NCBI GenBank assembly: GCA_026874595.1
Contig: CM049315.1
Span: forward strand, 74,348,401-74,412,400
DNA length: 64,000 nucleotides
Source of the DNA: Sipunculus nudus
Lineage: Eukaryota > Annelida > Sipuncula > Golfingiida > Sipunculidae
Direction: 5' to 3'
The translations under genes were made by a program, and so were the position numbers. Of the stretch, positions 1 to 12,800 are shown piece after piece; within the stretch, counting starts at the first letter, position 1; each line of letters begins with the position of its first letter. The notes beneath the pieces were generated by a model that was not told the DNA's origin, searched no databases, and worked only from the letters and a program-made list of their open reading frames with translations.

Positions 1-1796
1 ATGTTTTAAGCATTTTTTTTATTAATCCATAACTAAATTCCGATATTTTTCACCCTGAATTTTGTTACCTGCACATCAGGTATCTCCTTTTCTAAAAATA
101 CTTTTCTGAATGCATTGAAGCTAAAATGGCTCCTCCAATAAGTCCTAAACACGCATTTGAATACCATGTCTTTTACTGGTTACAGGTAAGAAAATAATAG
201 AATAATATGGTCAAGTTTGGGCGAGATTATGCTAAACACATATAAAAACAAACAATGTTTTAATACCACTTGGTTAAATGGCTAGAGCCATAGGTCTCAG
301 TACATGTTAAATCGCCCGTAGACAGTCTGTCTTGCCACCCTCCCGCCAGAGGTCGTTCTACTTGAAACGAATCTCTTCTGTTTGGGCACTGAAGTATGGC
401 CAGGACTACTTGTCTCAAATGTCAAAATTTAAAATTAAAATTTGTTACATTTCAAGGAAACGCCTTCTGTTTACGATCAGCATGCGCATGCCTACAAAAT
501 ATTACTTATTCCGTAAAGCCCTTACCATAAAAACTACCCATGTTTATGTAATTTGCCTTGAAACAATTTTTTATCCAACACACTTGAATGGACTAATTGT
601 CCTCTTCACTACATTTATACGTACGCCGCTGGTGCATTGTGTTTTTTTTTTTGTTTTTTTTTTGGGGGGGGGGTCAGATTTTGACTCCAACAATCCCTAA
701 ACAGTAAAGTCGTACTCTTGTGAGTTCATGTCTGCGCAGTGTGCCTGTCTCGGCACAAATCTTTCAAAAGTCCACATGGCGGCACTGTGGGTGATGTCAC
801 GCAGTTCCTCTACGGCTACGTTTTTGGTCTGGAAATATCGGGAACGATACCAAGTGTGTCCTAAGGGGGACATTTCCCATATTTCCTCAAAAATCTTGAG
901 TAATTCTAAATTATTCTGCAATTTTGGGGCTAGCCAAACTACGACAGCAGGGGCTCGCAAAGGTTTGTCCGAGAGGGCGCTTAAACATGGTTTATTACGC
1001 TTTGCGATTCCCTACTGTCGAAGTTTAGCTCCCCTCCAAATCACAGATTGGTTGATGATTACTTGAGTAGACCTGTCCCAGCAAAAAAAGGTATTAGGCT
1101 AATTTAATGTGGTAATTTCGCATAAAACGCGTTCGACAAGGCCGTTTGCATTTGGCCCGGGTTTTTAGACGGCGACAAATTTAGGTAAATAGACCTTAAA
1201 CAAGTTAGAATTTAACACCAAAATACGAATTTTCACCTAAACTGTGATTTTATTGGCAACGGTTAGACACAGACTATATTATTAAATCTTATTCATGACC
1301 ATTCCTATTAAGTAAGGGTTATTTCACTCCTGTTTAATGTATTTCCGTATGGGTGACTGAGACGTTTGGGAGGACGGAGCACAACTTTGGAAGACCCCCC
1401 CCCCCCTAACTACACCCACTCTGCATAGAATCACATGATTAAAAGTTCAGTGTTTTTGTTCAAAATTTAACATGTTTCACACTTGCAGGACAGATGAGTG
1501 TGATACTTATTCTTTATATTTGGTTTTCATTTTATTTCTCCCACGTGGTGATGTATTATGATTTTTTCTTGACTGGCAAGTTATTTCGTTTGTATGTTAG
1601 CAAGTTTATCCAAAAGTTACAATTGTATTTTGAAGAAATTTCGTTTAGGGCTGGAGAAACACCTAAGAAATATTCTATTAAATTTTTTAAGCAATATGAA
1701 TAGTTGGGACTTTTTACCATTGTGAGATTAAGCAATCACTTTATTCCAGCTGAGCATGAATTTATATCTATAAAGTAATAACTATAAATCTGCATT
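1..1796. other. Left flank, no gene recognised
   Basis: It holds AT-rich sequence, a T-run/G-run at 640-673, a C-run at 1397-1408 and a more CpG-rich stretch at about 700-1190. Overlapping frames at 332-700, 697-960 and 728-1066 show no known domain and no splice context. The 697-960 frame has only a TTG start. Confidence 0.6.
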
Positions 1797-2130
1797 CTAT
1801 GGAATGCAAGCCTCCGCAGGTGGGGGCTCCCTATCGTTGGATGCTCCCTAAAGCTTGTTTGCATTCACTTACTCGTCCAATTTTCCCGGGTTCATTCGTG
1901 CATAAGTGACTCTACACTTGTGAATATTCCTTGATGATGTTCCTGGAACGCACCATGTGCTGGATCCACACCAAAATCTAACCGATTCTTCATTGACCCA
2001 TTCCTGAAATGCCCTGGAAATTTCATGAGATTTCCTTTCATGATTTGTTTAGAACAACATAACTTACGTGGTAGCTTAATATACAACCTTTTTTACCTTT
2101 CTACACACAAACACACACGAACAGGGAGGA
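1797..2130. mobile_element. Family R3 element (inverted orientation)
   Basis: It begins ggaatgcaagcctccgcagg and contains attcgtgcataagtgactct and tcttcattgacccattcc. It is the reverse complement of the 28.4-kb copy. No coding potential was recognised. Confidence 0.6.
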
Positions 2131-2830
2131 AAGCATACATTCTTGGAGGAGTCAATTAATTAGATAAGCTACATAAAATTACAATTTTTTTATCTGACAT
2201 TCTGCATGCAGGGTAAATCAATTCTATATATCTTACTTGTGGCTTATATGATGCTATGCACTTCATTTCGATATTTTCCAACTTGGTATATTGCAAATTT
2301 TGTGCAGTATTTAACATAATATTAACATAATTGTAAATCAAATGTGCTGCAATTTTCCTCCATTTCTTTTTATCCAAATTTTAAAATTTTTTGTCCCCCA
2401 CCTTACACTCTGAGATGCAAATTATGTGGCCCACAAACAAACACAAACACACATCTTGAGATGCAAGACAGACTACCAAACGTTACTGTCACAGTACTGG
2501 AGTGAAAGAACAAAACAAATAAAAGACAAGTCTTTAACTTGTCACTTGACACATTTTATTCTATTCATTGCCATGACAGTGCTGGTACATGGGCTGTCAT
2601 TTATTATCTGTTATGCCACAGCAGTGTATTTAAATATTAAGTGCTTCAAGATAAATAGCTTACAGTAAGCCATATACATTTATCTATCTATACATGATCA
2701 CCATTGGCCTATTTTATAATACCAACATGTGATTAACTACTATCTAAATACACATGATCTATTAACATAGGTTCTCAACATGATCACCTGTAGTTTATGA
2801 TATTAAGTTTTAGCCTATGATAGGCAGATA

Positions 2831-3038
2831 CAGTCTTGGGCCAAGTACACTGGTTTGTACTCAAGTACAAAGGGTTCAGATTGGCAAGTATAAGTAAAGT
2901 ACCACAGTATAACGACAACTACATCGGGTCTGCTTTTGAGTACAATTTCTTTGGTTAATTTCATTAAATCAGATAAAGAAATATCCTACCATTGAGCACA
3001 AGTACCAAGTACAAATACATGTACTTGACCCAAGCCTG
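2831..3038. mobile_element. Small hAT-like inverted-repeat element (about 208 bp)
   Basis: The left end is cagtcttgggccaagtacac and the right end is gtacttgacccaagcctg. These are inverted copies with few mismatches, beginning CAG and ending CTG as hAT ends often do. The flanking 8 bp match only partly (ggcagata and aacggata). Confidence 0.6.
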
Positions 3039-3089
3039 AACGGATATGGCAGATCATCTGAGTTTCTTTTACACTGTATATCAGATACT

Positions 3090-3315
3090 AGGGGCAGATC
3101 CAGAATTTTATGGAAGGGGGGGGGGGGAGGGGGTTACCATTTACAACAAGGAACTAATACCCTACAAACAGTCCACAAATCCTGGACAGCTTGGGGGAAG
3201 GGGGAGTTTTATCATAAAAACATGGGTTAAAGTGCAAAAAAAGATAATTTTATAGCTGTAAGGTAAAGGTTTAAACTCACCTATCCTGCCCCCCCCCCCA
3301 ACTGGATCCACCCCT
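3090..3315. mobile_element. Small inverted-repeat element with GGATCC ends and G/C runs
   Basis: The ends are aggggcagatccag and ctggatccacccct, inverted with two mismatches. G-run and C-run tracts lie just inside the ends. It is related in design to the 21.5-kb element. Confidence 0.55.
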
Positions 3316-3614
3316 CAAAACACATCATATTATTCATCAGCACAGCTGATTCAATGGAAACCTGATTTTTTTTATTTCACACTTTAATCCATTAAAACAT
3401 TATCCCTTAATTCACTCATCTTCATCTCTTAAACATTTACAAGATAGAGCTTTCTCTGAATGAGAAACTTCTTATTGCTAATAATAATAATAATAAGATG
3501 AGTCATGTTGATTACTTTTATAAGAGACAACAAATATCACATTAACTGCAGTTATAAATCAACAATATAATCAATTACATCAGCAGTCAGCAGGTACTGC
3601 CAGTGTTGTGTGTA

Positions 3615-3615
<1 letters not shown>

Positions 3616-3650
<35 letters not shown>
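3616..3650. repeat. (TG)n microsatellite
   Basis: It has about 17 uninterrupted TG dinucleotides. An ATA-type trinucleotide run lies nearby at 3480-3495. Confidence 0.95.
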
Positions 3651-3651
<1 letters not shown>

Positions 3652-3745
3652 ACATGCATGTTTGTATGTTAATGTTTATCTTTTCATGAGTAAAAGAATA
3701 TATGATAAAAAAATGCAAAAGACAAAAAGATACAATAAATCAAAT

Positions 3746-3751
3746 TTTATT
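3746..3751 (-). terminator. Nearest AATAAA noticed downstream of the MTMR stop (weak)
   Basis: AATAAA on the minus strand, about 2.9 kb past the stop codon. An ATTAAA variant is at 5590-5595, about 1.05 kb past it. Neither is supported by other signals I can judge by eye, so the 3' end of the transcript is open. Confidence 0.15.
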
Positions 3752-4313
3752 TCAAGTAAGTTTTTTTAGATGAAGAAACTAATGCTAGTCTATTCTGTAC
3801 TAAGCTTGTATTTGAAATTGTTCTATCTTTTTAAGATTAAATATTTACTGTTGTTGAATAGATTGATTAGATATAGGGGTTCTGTTATATAAAGAGAAGT
3901 ATTAAATAACTTAAATTTACATACCTAAACTCATTCATTTTCATAAAAGTATCAAATTGGAGGTCAAACATCTTTGCCCTGATGAACTTGGTTACTATGA
4001 CAACAATACTGACACCACCAGATATTTTATGAGTATGACTCGGCAATAAAGTTAACAGATGGCTGCCCACTTTGTGTTGCAATGGATTTTCCAGGAAATA
4101 AGGTTACAGAACAGGGTAACCATAGAGTTAGTGGGATCAACAACCTTACATAGCTGGTAAAATACAATAAATTCAGTCATGAATTCATTTATATGGAAAC
4201 AGAGAACTGTTGCTGATACTGAGACAACTATTATGCATGCACACTGCACATAATATCCATCTGTTGAGGTCGGGTATTATCAAAACATGCAGGTTTTGTT
4301 AATTGAAACAAAA

Positions 4314-4497
4314 TACAGTTAAATCTCGCTAACATGACCTTATGCGTAAACAGCCTAAGTGGTCATATTGGCAGGGTGTTCATGTCAGCGGGAGGTTTTT
4401 ATGAAGACTTGCCTTAGTCCCGGCTGGCCAAAAAGTCTTTTGTCTTCGCCTTGGTGATCGTGATAGCACGGTGATCATCAGGAAAGATTTTACTGTA
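4314..4497. mobile_element. Small TA-flanked inverted-repeat element (about 184 bp)
   Basis: The ends are tacagttaaatct and agattttactgta, inverted with one mismatch. The interior has ggtcatattggcagggtgtt. It resembles the element at 24089 in its TACAGTAAAAC-type ends and ggtcata motif. Confidence 0.5.
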
Positions 4498-5922
4498 TAC
4501 ACAGACTCTGACAGGGACCTCATCTATAAAAGGGGCATATTCCAATATCTGACATCTAATGACTAAAGATAACCACTTGAAACTTTTATAAAAATAGGCA
4601 AAAAAACAATGATCCCATTGAACACAGGCTGTTCATTTTGTTTATATCCATGTGTTTATAACCTGTGGGGATACACATTCAACAGTGACATCTGGTGGCA
4701 AGTGTGATGAACCAGAGATGTGCAAAAGGCATTTTGCTGGAAGTGACGTTTCAACTTCAGCAAATATGCAACTAACTACTACCTTAAGTTGTATGGTTTC
4801 ACTGTTTGTCAACATTGCTGTGTTTACTGAAAGCTTGTAAAAACACAAGCTCACACATCTCTTACAGAGGCATTATCAGAGCTTTACTCAACAAGAATTA
4901 CTTAAAGTTCATTTATATGTACTCAGAGTAAGCAAGAAAACATATAAACTGTGTAGAATAGGTAGGTGAATGACTGGATTCATGGGTATATTTTTGCCTT
5001 TTAACATCTGAGACATAACAATTATTTCTGTCTATAGAATGGAGACATTCACTTAGTACAAGTTGCGTCCAACAGATGTCTCTGGCATCGTGAGCTTCAA
5101 TGAAGTATCAGTCCATATTAAAACTTTCTATCAGCTAGATCTGGAGTGATTCAATATGTTGACTGTCTTGTGGTTAAGCTAAATAGCCAGCACATGGTTT
5201 TCTCATGGCAAGGGCTGCCATAATAAGCAATGGCTTTAAAAACTTAGCTTAACCCATCCTTGTACCATTTGATGGGCTCTGTGCACATTTGTGGTTAACA
5301 TCTTGGGAAAGGGTCTTCATGGAGCCCAGAAAATTCTGAGCCAGTGTTTGTCTACAACCACATCATCACTTTATACATGTTGATCTATACATTTCCGAAT
5401 CTGCAGGAATCATTTCATTTCCTTAATCATGATAAATTTACACATCTACAGCATAAAAATTTGTTCATATGAAATAAGGATATAAGAACAGAAGATACAG
5501 GTTAATTACTGGTACTCTTCTAGTGTAGCCTTAACCTTACAGGCTTTGTGGTCTTCACTAAGCAAGAAACTGGGTCTGAATGACCTAATTTTAATCAAAA
5601 TACCTATATTTCTAACATGAAATCTTCATGATGACCAAAAGTTATAAATGATATGAAAATCATATTTTGCAGCTTTACCATATATACACTGACCATATTA
5701 GAAGCTTCTATATATTATTTTAAGGGATCTGTTCTTCAATATGCAAGTCTAGCCACTAAAATAACAATGAACAAATTTTACTGATAAAATAACAATCCAT
5801 ATGACACTGTAATAATCCATGAAATGTGTTGTTACCAAAGTGTGTACAGTTCTAGCTTAGTCAGCAGTATGTGAAGCCAGTGAGTACATTAGAGAATGTA
5901 TAAAGCCACAGGTTTCAGCAGG

Positions 5923-6286
5923 TCAAATCACACAGCCGTATACATCACTACTGATGATATAATCATTTAAATACACTAAACAGCCTCCTATCAACACAGT
6001 CCAGCAGGGATAGTAAGGGCTAAAGATGGATCTATCAGTTGCTTATGAGTTTGACATGTGATCTGTGGCATTTTGTGCTGTTCCACTGGTGTAGACTGGT
6101 TACCTCAAATCACACAGCCGTATACATCACTACTGATGATATAATCATTTAAATACACTAATCAGCCTCCTATCAACAAAGTCCAGCAGGGATAGTAAGG
6201 GCTACAGATGGATCTATCAGTTGCTTATGAGTTTGACATGTGATCTGTGGCATTTTGTGCTGTTCCACTGGTGTAGACTGGTTACC
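5923..6286. repeat. 182-bp tandem duplication in the probable 3' UTR
   Basis: 5923-6104 and 6105-6286 both begin tcaaatcacacagccgtata and end tgtagactggttacc, with about three substitutions noticed. It starts about 360 bp beyond the MTMR stop codon, so it is probably transcribed as 3' UTR. Confidence 0.85.
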
Positions 6287-6645
6287 TGCTCACAAACAGG
6301 CCTTGCCAAATGACTGGCAGTGTCACTCCATGAATCCTGATAATAGACTGATTTTCCACTCAATATAACCTTAATTTCAGACTGGTTCCCTATTTAAATG
6401 TAACAAGGATTTCAGACTGGTTCCCCTCTCAAATATAACAATGTGGAGTATCAGCTGACTTAAAACAGGGCATTGTTAAGCAAGACTCTCATAAAAGTAC
6501 AGCATATGAAAAAGTCTGAGCTACATGACAGTTAGCCCCCATTCTGAGCACTGTCCAACATCAAACAGTGGAACCAGTCTACACCTGATGGTTCACTAGC
6601 TGTGGTCCTAAATACTTGTCCTGCAGTTTGAAGTAATTATAAGTT

Positions 6646-6816
6646 TCACATGAGTTCGTGTTGTAGGTCATTAATTGAGGGTGACGGTGAGTGTTTTAGC
6701 TGTCGGTAACATGCCTTACACACGGGGACGGCGTGGGGGTCCTCGTGTCCGGGAAGTTGCATAAGTCTGTCAATGCACCGGGTGCAGTACACATCTCCAC
6801 ACTTCCAACAGTGGTA
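6646..6816 (-). CDS. MTMR6: MTMR last exon, FYVE-like zinc finger and C-terminus (residues 666-721)
   Basis: Acceptor ACTTTGCAG, then 171 bp including the TGA at 6646-6648. It encodes [20 protein letters not shown], then [16 protein letters not shown] and ends LQHELM. With the previous exon it supplies eight Cys ligands (653, 655, 668, 671, 676, 679, 698, 701). The finger is divergent: CxC replaces the first CxxC, KKYHCW replaces the R(R/K)HHCR basic patch, and no clear WxxD is seen. PI3P binding is therefore uncertain. A second copy of the acceptor lies 45 bp upstream. Confidence 0.94.
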   Translation of the reverse strand, partial: YHCWKCGDVYCTRCIDRLMQLPGHEDPHAVPVCKACYRQLKHSPSPSINDLQHELM

Positions 6817-9800
6817 CTGCAAAGTAAAATAATCAGATGAACTGAAATGGTACCAGTGGTACTGCAAAGTAAAATAATCAGATGAACTTAAATGTAACCA
6901 GCATTACAGGGCAGCATATATTACAGGTACCACAATCCACAAATTCTAAAATCAATTAAAAGTATGTTTTAAGTTCTTATTAGACCCCATAGAATGTACA
7001 TTATTTTAAACCTGGTACAGAGTACTTTCTGACAGTGTATTTATTTTTGAAATTTTCATATGCTATTTTAACATTTTGAAAAATTTTAAAGTTTTAAAAT
7101 GTACACTACTGTAAACACCTAGTAATAGCAAGCCACCTTTTATTGGTCTAATACTATACTACGTGACAATATCCTTGTTTAACCCATATCATGGTACCAT
7201 CTACCTGAAAACTGAAATTTAAATCTTTGAGTCAATAAAAAGTTTAAAAAGTCATTTTTCCCACATGAAAGATGCACATTAGACTACAGCACAATCATAT
7301 AAATACAAGTAATGTTTTTTATTTTTATCACTGTTAACAAATACAACATCTTGTTGATACAATGAACCTGTGCATAATGTATATCATCACCAACAGATGT
7401 CACTAGTGGGTCTATTGTCTCAGTTAACTTACCTTTTTATTGAAATGTTCAAATGGCATAGCACAACTGCACTGCTTGACATTTCTAAATGATTTCCAAT
7501 CGACTGCTACTGACTGTAGCTCCTTTAACATATTCTCCGGGACTAGAGGGTCAATATCGTCATCTTTCATTGGTGGGCGATGTTCTGGAGAGGCTCCCAT
7601 TATAGATTTGGTTAACTGCGGCCCGTCCTCAAAACCTGACTCAGAGTCACTGTGCTTTGATTCTCGCTCTGCCAGTTCACGTAGACCGTGGTTTTCTTCT
7701 GGGCTTGAGTTCTCAGACTGGTTTTGACTCCCATGATTCAAAATGAGGACACTGAAATCCATGGAGATCGTGGATGTGAGACACTGCAAGGTCCGCTCCG
7801 TTTCATCAGGTTCGCGGCCCAACAAGCGGCACAAACTTGTAATCCGCTGCATTGAAATATACAAAGAAACTCCTTATTACCAAGAAATACCATGAAGAAA
7901 GCAAAATATTCTAGCCTGTTAATGGTTACTGTACTGGATGAACAGCTTGATAAAATCACATTTTACACTTTAGCTGATTTAGTGAGAAATATTTTGTGGT
8001 GGAAAGAAATGGCTGTAAAATCATGTTCCATCATTAAAAGAAATCAAGTGACCGATTGGTCATGACGCTCAGCTGACTAAGAAGACATTCACAGAAGGAA
8101 ATCTATCATCTGAATGCCAAATTTTGTAGGTGGTATCCCCATTCAACTGAAGCTTAGCTTTGAGGATATGGGTAACAGAGACCTAATTTAAGGTTTCTTT
8201 GTAGACGTTTCATGGACCTCCCTGGATATCAAGTTAGGAGATTCTAGGTGCAATGGTTACGATTTGTGCCCTGTTAACAGACAACCACATTTTTGAAGGT
8301 CTCAAAAACAGAGATAGAAAAATGTGTAAAATTTGAAAAAAAATGTATGTGGCCCCACCAGTCTACAGGAACTGATGAAACACTCCATGATGAACATGAA
8401 TACAGAGAATCATGACGATCAATGCATTAGGTGGAGCTTTTGTATCAAATTTAAAATCAGTCTGTGGGGTACTTTCGAGCCCCATAGCTCACAGGATAAG
8501 GGTAACAGAGACCTAATTTCAGGATTCCAAGAAGCTTTTTCATGGACCTCCCTGGATGTCAAGATAGAAGATTTTAGGTCCAATGGTTACAATTTGTGCC
8601 CTATTAACAGAAAACCACATCTTTTAATGTCTCCAAAATTGAGAAAAAATGCGTAAAAATTTAAAGGATGTTCAGATACTGAAGCTTTTGTATCAAATTT
8701 TTTATTATTCTGGGGGGGGCCCTTTCGAGTCCCATATCTAAGAAGATATGGGTAACAGAGGCCTAATTTCTGGTTTTCTAGGAGATTTTTCATAGAACAG
8801 GGTGTATATGGGGTAACAATAAAAATAACAAAACATCTGTTCTCACATGTATGTATATCTGTCCATATGTCTCAAGTGGTAAATTTGAACTAGAGATGCA
8901 TGCAGTTCCCTTGCAAGTCTGGTAACAGACGTGATATAGAGATCTGTTTGATGACAAACACCAGAGATATGGTGGAGTTCAGACCATTGGAGTCCGAGTC
9001 CAAGTCTGAGTCCTTGAGGTTCCAGTCAAAGTCCACCTTTGAGTCTGAGTAAGCTGGAACCTGAGTCAATGTCAGAGTCCAAGTCCAATAAAAATGTTTT
9101 TATATAAAGTAATTTATAAAGGAACTTCGAGTAACCATAAGTTTTTTATGTTAGTTTACACATGCCTTTTACCCTAGTTAAATTGCATTTAGCTCCCGAT
9201 ACAGACCTGATGCTTGGTATATACAGTCTTTTTGTAATATTCCGTTAGTAGTTTGCAGACATATATAACAGAATATGATATGATATGTAACAGAGTTCTC
9301 TTTGAGTTTGATGCCCTGGGCTGACCAGGTTTAGGTGAGAAAGGCAGTTGCCCCCTAGTGAACTGTAACACATTGCTGGCTCAAGCTACTGCACTGAGTG
9401 AACTCTTGACCTGTTGCCTAAACTGATACAGTTGGCAGACTGTCAAAGCTATAAACAGATACAGACACAATCTTGGCCTGTTGGTAAATCTGTTTACACA
9501 TACTGAAAGACTTTGGCTAAATTTTTTTTTTCAAGCTGATGTATTCATAAGATTTTTTATAAAAAAAAATTAGAATAATCAAAGATGCAGTCCTTTCTTT
9601 TTTAAAGGTCTAATAATTGTGCCAAAATCATTTAAGTAAACTTGAACAAAGGCCATTTTTGTGCAATGTTACATACATTGAAACAACAGTTTTGCAGAAG
9701 GAGACTATTGTAGCCCTCAATTTGAAATAGGCCTACTGACTGCCTCGAGACCAACTTAAGCTTTCTATGACTCTATCAAAAGTCAATGAACCCAGCCTAT

Positions 9801-12800
9801 TCTTATACAATAAAAAAAACTCCATCCTAGAATATTCTAATGAATAATTAAACTATTCAGCTTGACAGTTTCATCATAAAACATTTTTAAGCTGAAAGTG
9901 GCTAAAATTACAAGGTTTCTGACTGTAAAAAAACAGGGTAATGTAGGTGGTGCCACAAAAACTGCAATTTCAAATATGAGTCAGGTGACCAACATTTGGA
10001 AAAAATTTAGTGATCCTAGCTCCTACTGTGTCTGAGATTGTTATGTTAGTATGCTTACTTGCTAAATGACTAATTTCTGTTACTCATCTTAAATTCATCA
10101 AACCAAAACCATTTGAACAAACTTGAGAGATCTGGTCTCTGGGATCGTTTCTGTTAAATGTTGAACCATTTGGCTGAATGATTTCAGAGAAAAGGTTTTC
10201 AAATGTTTTTTAGCTTTTCCCCCATAAAATGTACCTTAATGCAGATGGCACCACAAAACACTCAATCCCACGTCACTGATATGTGAATTTTGCATAAAAT
10301 TTGGTGATGCTAGCTCCTGCTATTCCTCAGAAATTATGGATTAATGTACTGTTGACCGATGACCCCTGTACAGAAAAGGTCAATGCAGGTGGCTCCACCA
10401 ATATCTCAATTTCAAATATGACTCATGTGACCAACATCTGCATAAAATTTGGTGCTGATAGCTCAAGGATTTTCTGATACTGTAATTTTTATATCCTTTT
10501 ATGGTCAAATGACTGAGTTCAGCTTCCTGTAACTCCGTCAAAATTCACTGAACTGGAACCATTTGAACAAACCTGAGAAAGATTGTTTAAGGGATTATTT
10601 CTGTGAAATATTGAATGATTTGGCAAGCCAGTTTTGGAGCAGAAGATTTTTAAATCTTTTTTAGCTTTTTCCCTATAAAATCTAAGTAAATGCAGATAGC
10701 TGAAAAATAAGCAAAATCCAACAGAGTTTTTTGCATAAAGTTTGGTGATGCTAGCTTCTGCCGTTTTCAAGATAGTATGGTCTAACAATGAGACGACAGA
10801 CAACACACGAATACGCACCGTTGCATTAGCTCACAGGTTCGCTAAAAAGACTCTATACAACATCTCATCAAAGTAATCATAACTCTTGTGGGGTCTCCCA
10901 TGGTTTGGTTAATGTGGTTAAGTGCATGGTTAGGTATGTCTGACTGCTAGCCCTACCTTCTCTAGCAGTCTCATGTGCTGGCTGAGAGATGCTGTGTGAT
11001 CTTTGGCAGCACTGGCAATGTCCAGTAGGTTCTCACGAGGGTGCACACCATTCTCAAAACGATTGTACATCCCCCGCCAGAATCTTAAAGAAAACAGAAG
11101 AATACAAAACATAATTATAAACTTGGAAGTCGACTAGTTAAGGTAGTTCTGATGTTCATATAATTACTTGGGTTGTATGATAAAGGAAATATGGTGTATG
11201 TGTGGTGTATATGATGAAAATCGTAACCTAGTGAGAGCAGTCAGAAAACAAGGGACCTATGGGTCATGGCGCTCAGCTGTTATATATGATAAAACAAGGG
11301 ACCTATGGGTCACTGTGCTCAGCTGAAGTTTACCTTGAAGGTAAAAATCTAAAATAATATCAAATGGAGATCAAGTGTAAGAGGAAGAGGTAATAAAGGC
11401 CATGGTTGGTTTATACGATTGGTTTGTATTGATGAGCAAGAAATTGTTGCAAATAATATTTTGTGACCTGACCATGTGTTTCCTAATGTTGAAACTGAAG
11501 CATGTGAGCAGTTTGTGAACAAATGATCTGTACTATACCATGATCATCAGTTGGCTTTTTGATTAACTGTTGACATTTCAGTAGTTTACAAATATGTTTA
11601 ATTGAATCTATTTTTTTGTATAATATATATTATTAAATATATATGTATTTTTTTATGAAATGTATACAGATGAAATATAACTAATTAACAACATAAAACA
11701 GGGCAAACAAAGCCTGATCTCAAATTCTGCTGTGGCAGGAAAATAATGAACAAATGTTTGTATTGAATCCTAATTTTTTTATCACATCAATTTTTTTTTA
11801 ATTTAAGTTTATATTTCTATACATTTCCAATAAAAACAGATACATCTGAATATAAAAGTTGATTCATAATTCTCAATTGCATCATCATAAATCTCAATCT
11901 TGTCATATAACACCACACCATGCATACAAATGTTTATTTATTTTTTATCACAAAAATATATCTTTTAAATCTGCAAAACAATAAATATCTAAAAATAATA
12001 CTTGATTTAGATTTCACAATTTTCAATTGTGTCTTTATTTATCCATAATGTGCTTCATATTTTATAAATTTAAGCATACTGATGGGTTCAATTATATCTG
12101 TTAAAATCATTTAAAAGAAAATTAATTTCTTTAAAAATGCTACATTAACACAACATGGCATCTTCTGGATTACACTTGAATTACTTTTTTAAGGAAAGTT
12201 TTTGTATATTGGAGTGGAAACAGTGTTACAATTAAGGAAATACAGTGAAAACAATAAAAATTACTTCATTACACTTAGTGGGTTAGGTTTGCCGGGGGGG
12301 GGGGGGGGGATTGGGGTGGTGATATAAGAATAAATGTACACCTGTCACAGCAGGGGGTCTCCCCCAGTGACTGTAACAAATCAGAAACCTTGGCATAGCC
12401 CGACTTCCAGTGACCTGGAGTGGGACCCTGCATCTTAACTGTTATCAAAGCAAATGACTACAGTAGAGCCTCAAGAAAAAAAACAATAACTAGCTTAATT
12501 TTCAAGCTTTTATTTTCAAATTTCAGATTTAAAAAAATTAAATATTTATGTTTACATGCTGTGAAAATTAAATCAATGGTACATACAGGAGAAAAACGTG
12601 CCATGGTCAAAGTTGGGCTAAATTTAAGGTACTGATTTTATTTTTATGCTAATAACTTAAAAAATTTACAAAATTCAGATCTAATTTTGGGTAAACAATT
12701 AAATCTTAATTGAACATAGTTAAATACTTGGGAAAATAGACTCTAGTTTCAAAATTTTTCATGTTAAGTGAGTAAATATTTTTCCTGATTTTTTACAAAG

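Larger units (their letters stand above)
3316..5922. other. AT-rich flank, possibly distal 3' UTR
   Basis: Apart from the TG microsatellite and the 184-bp inverted-repeat element, nothing recognisable was seen. It may be partly 3' UTR of the MTMR gene. Short frames on both strands look random. Confidence 0.5.

Noticed and set aside
332-700. 122-codon plus-strand frame
   Set aside because: It ends in translated poly-T and poly-G and has no recognisable domain or splice context.
697-1066. Overlapping frames of 87 codons (minus) and 112 codons (plus)
   Set aside because: The minus frame starts at TTG rather than ATG, neither shows a known domain, and both lie in the same CpG-richer block, which explains the open frames.
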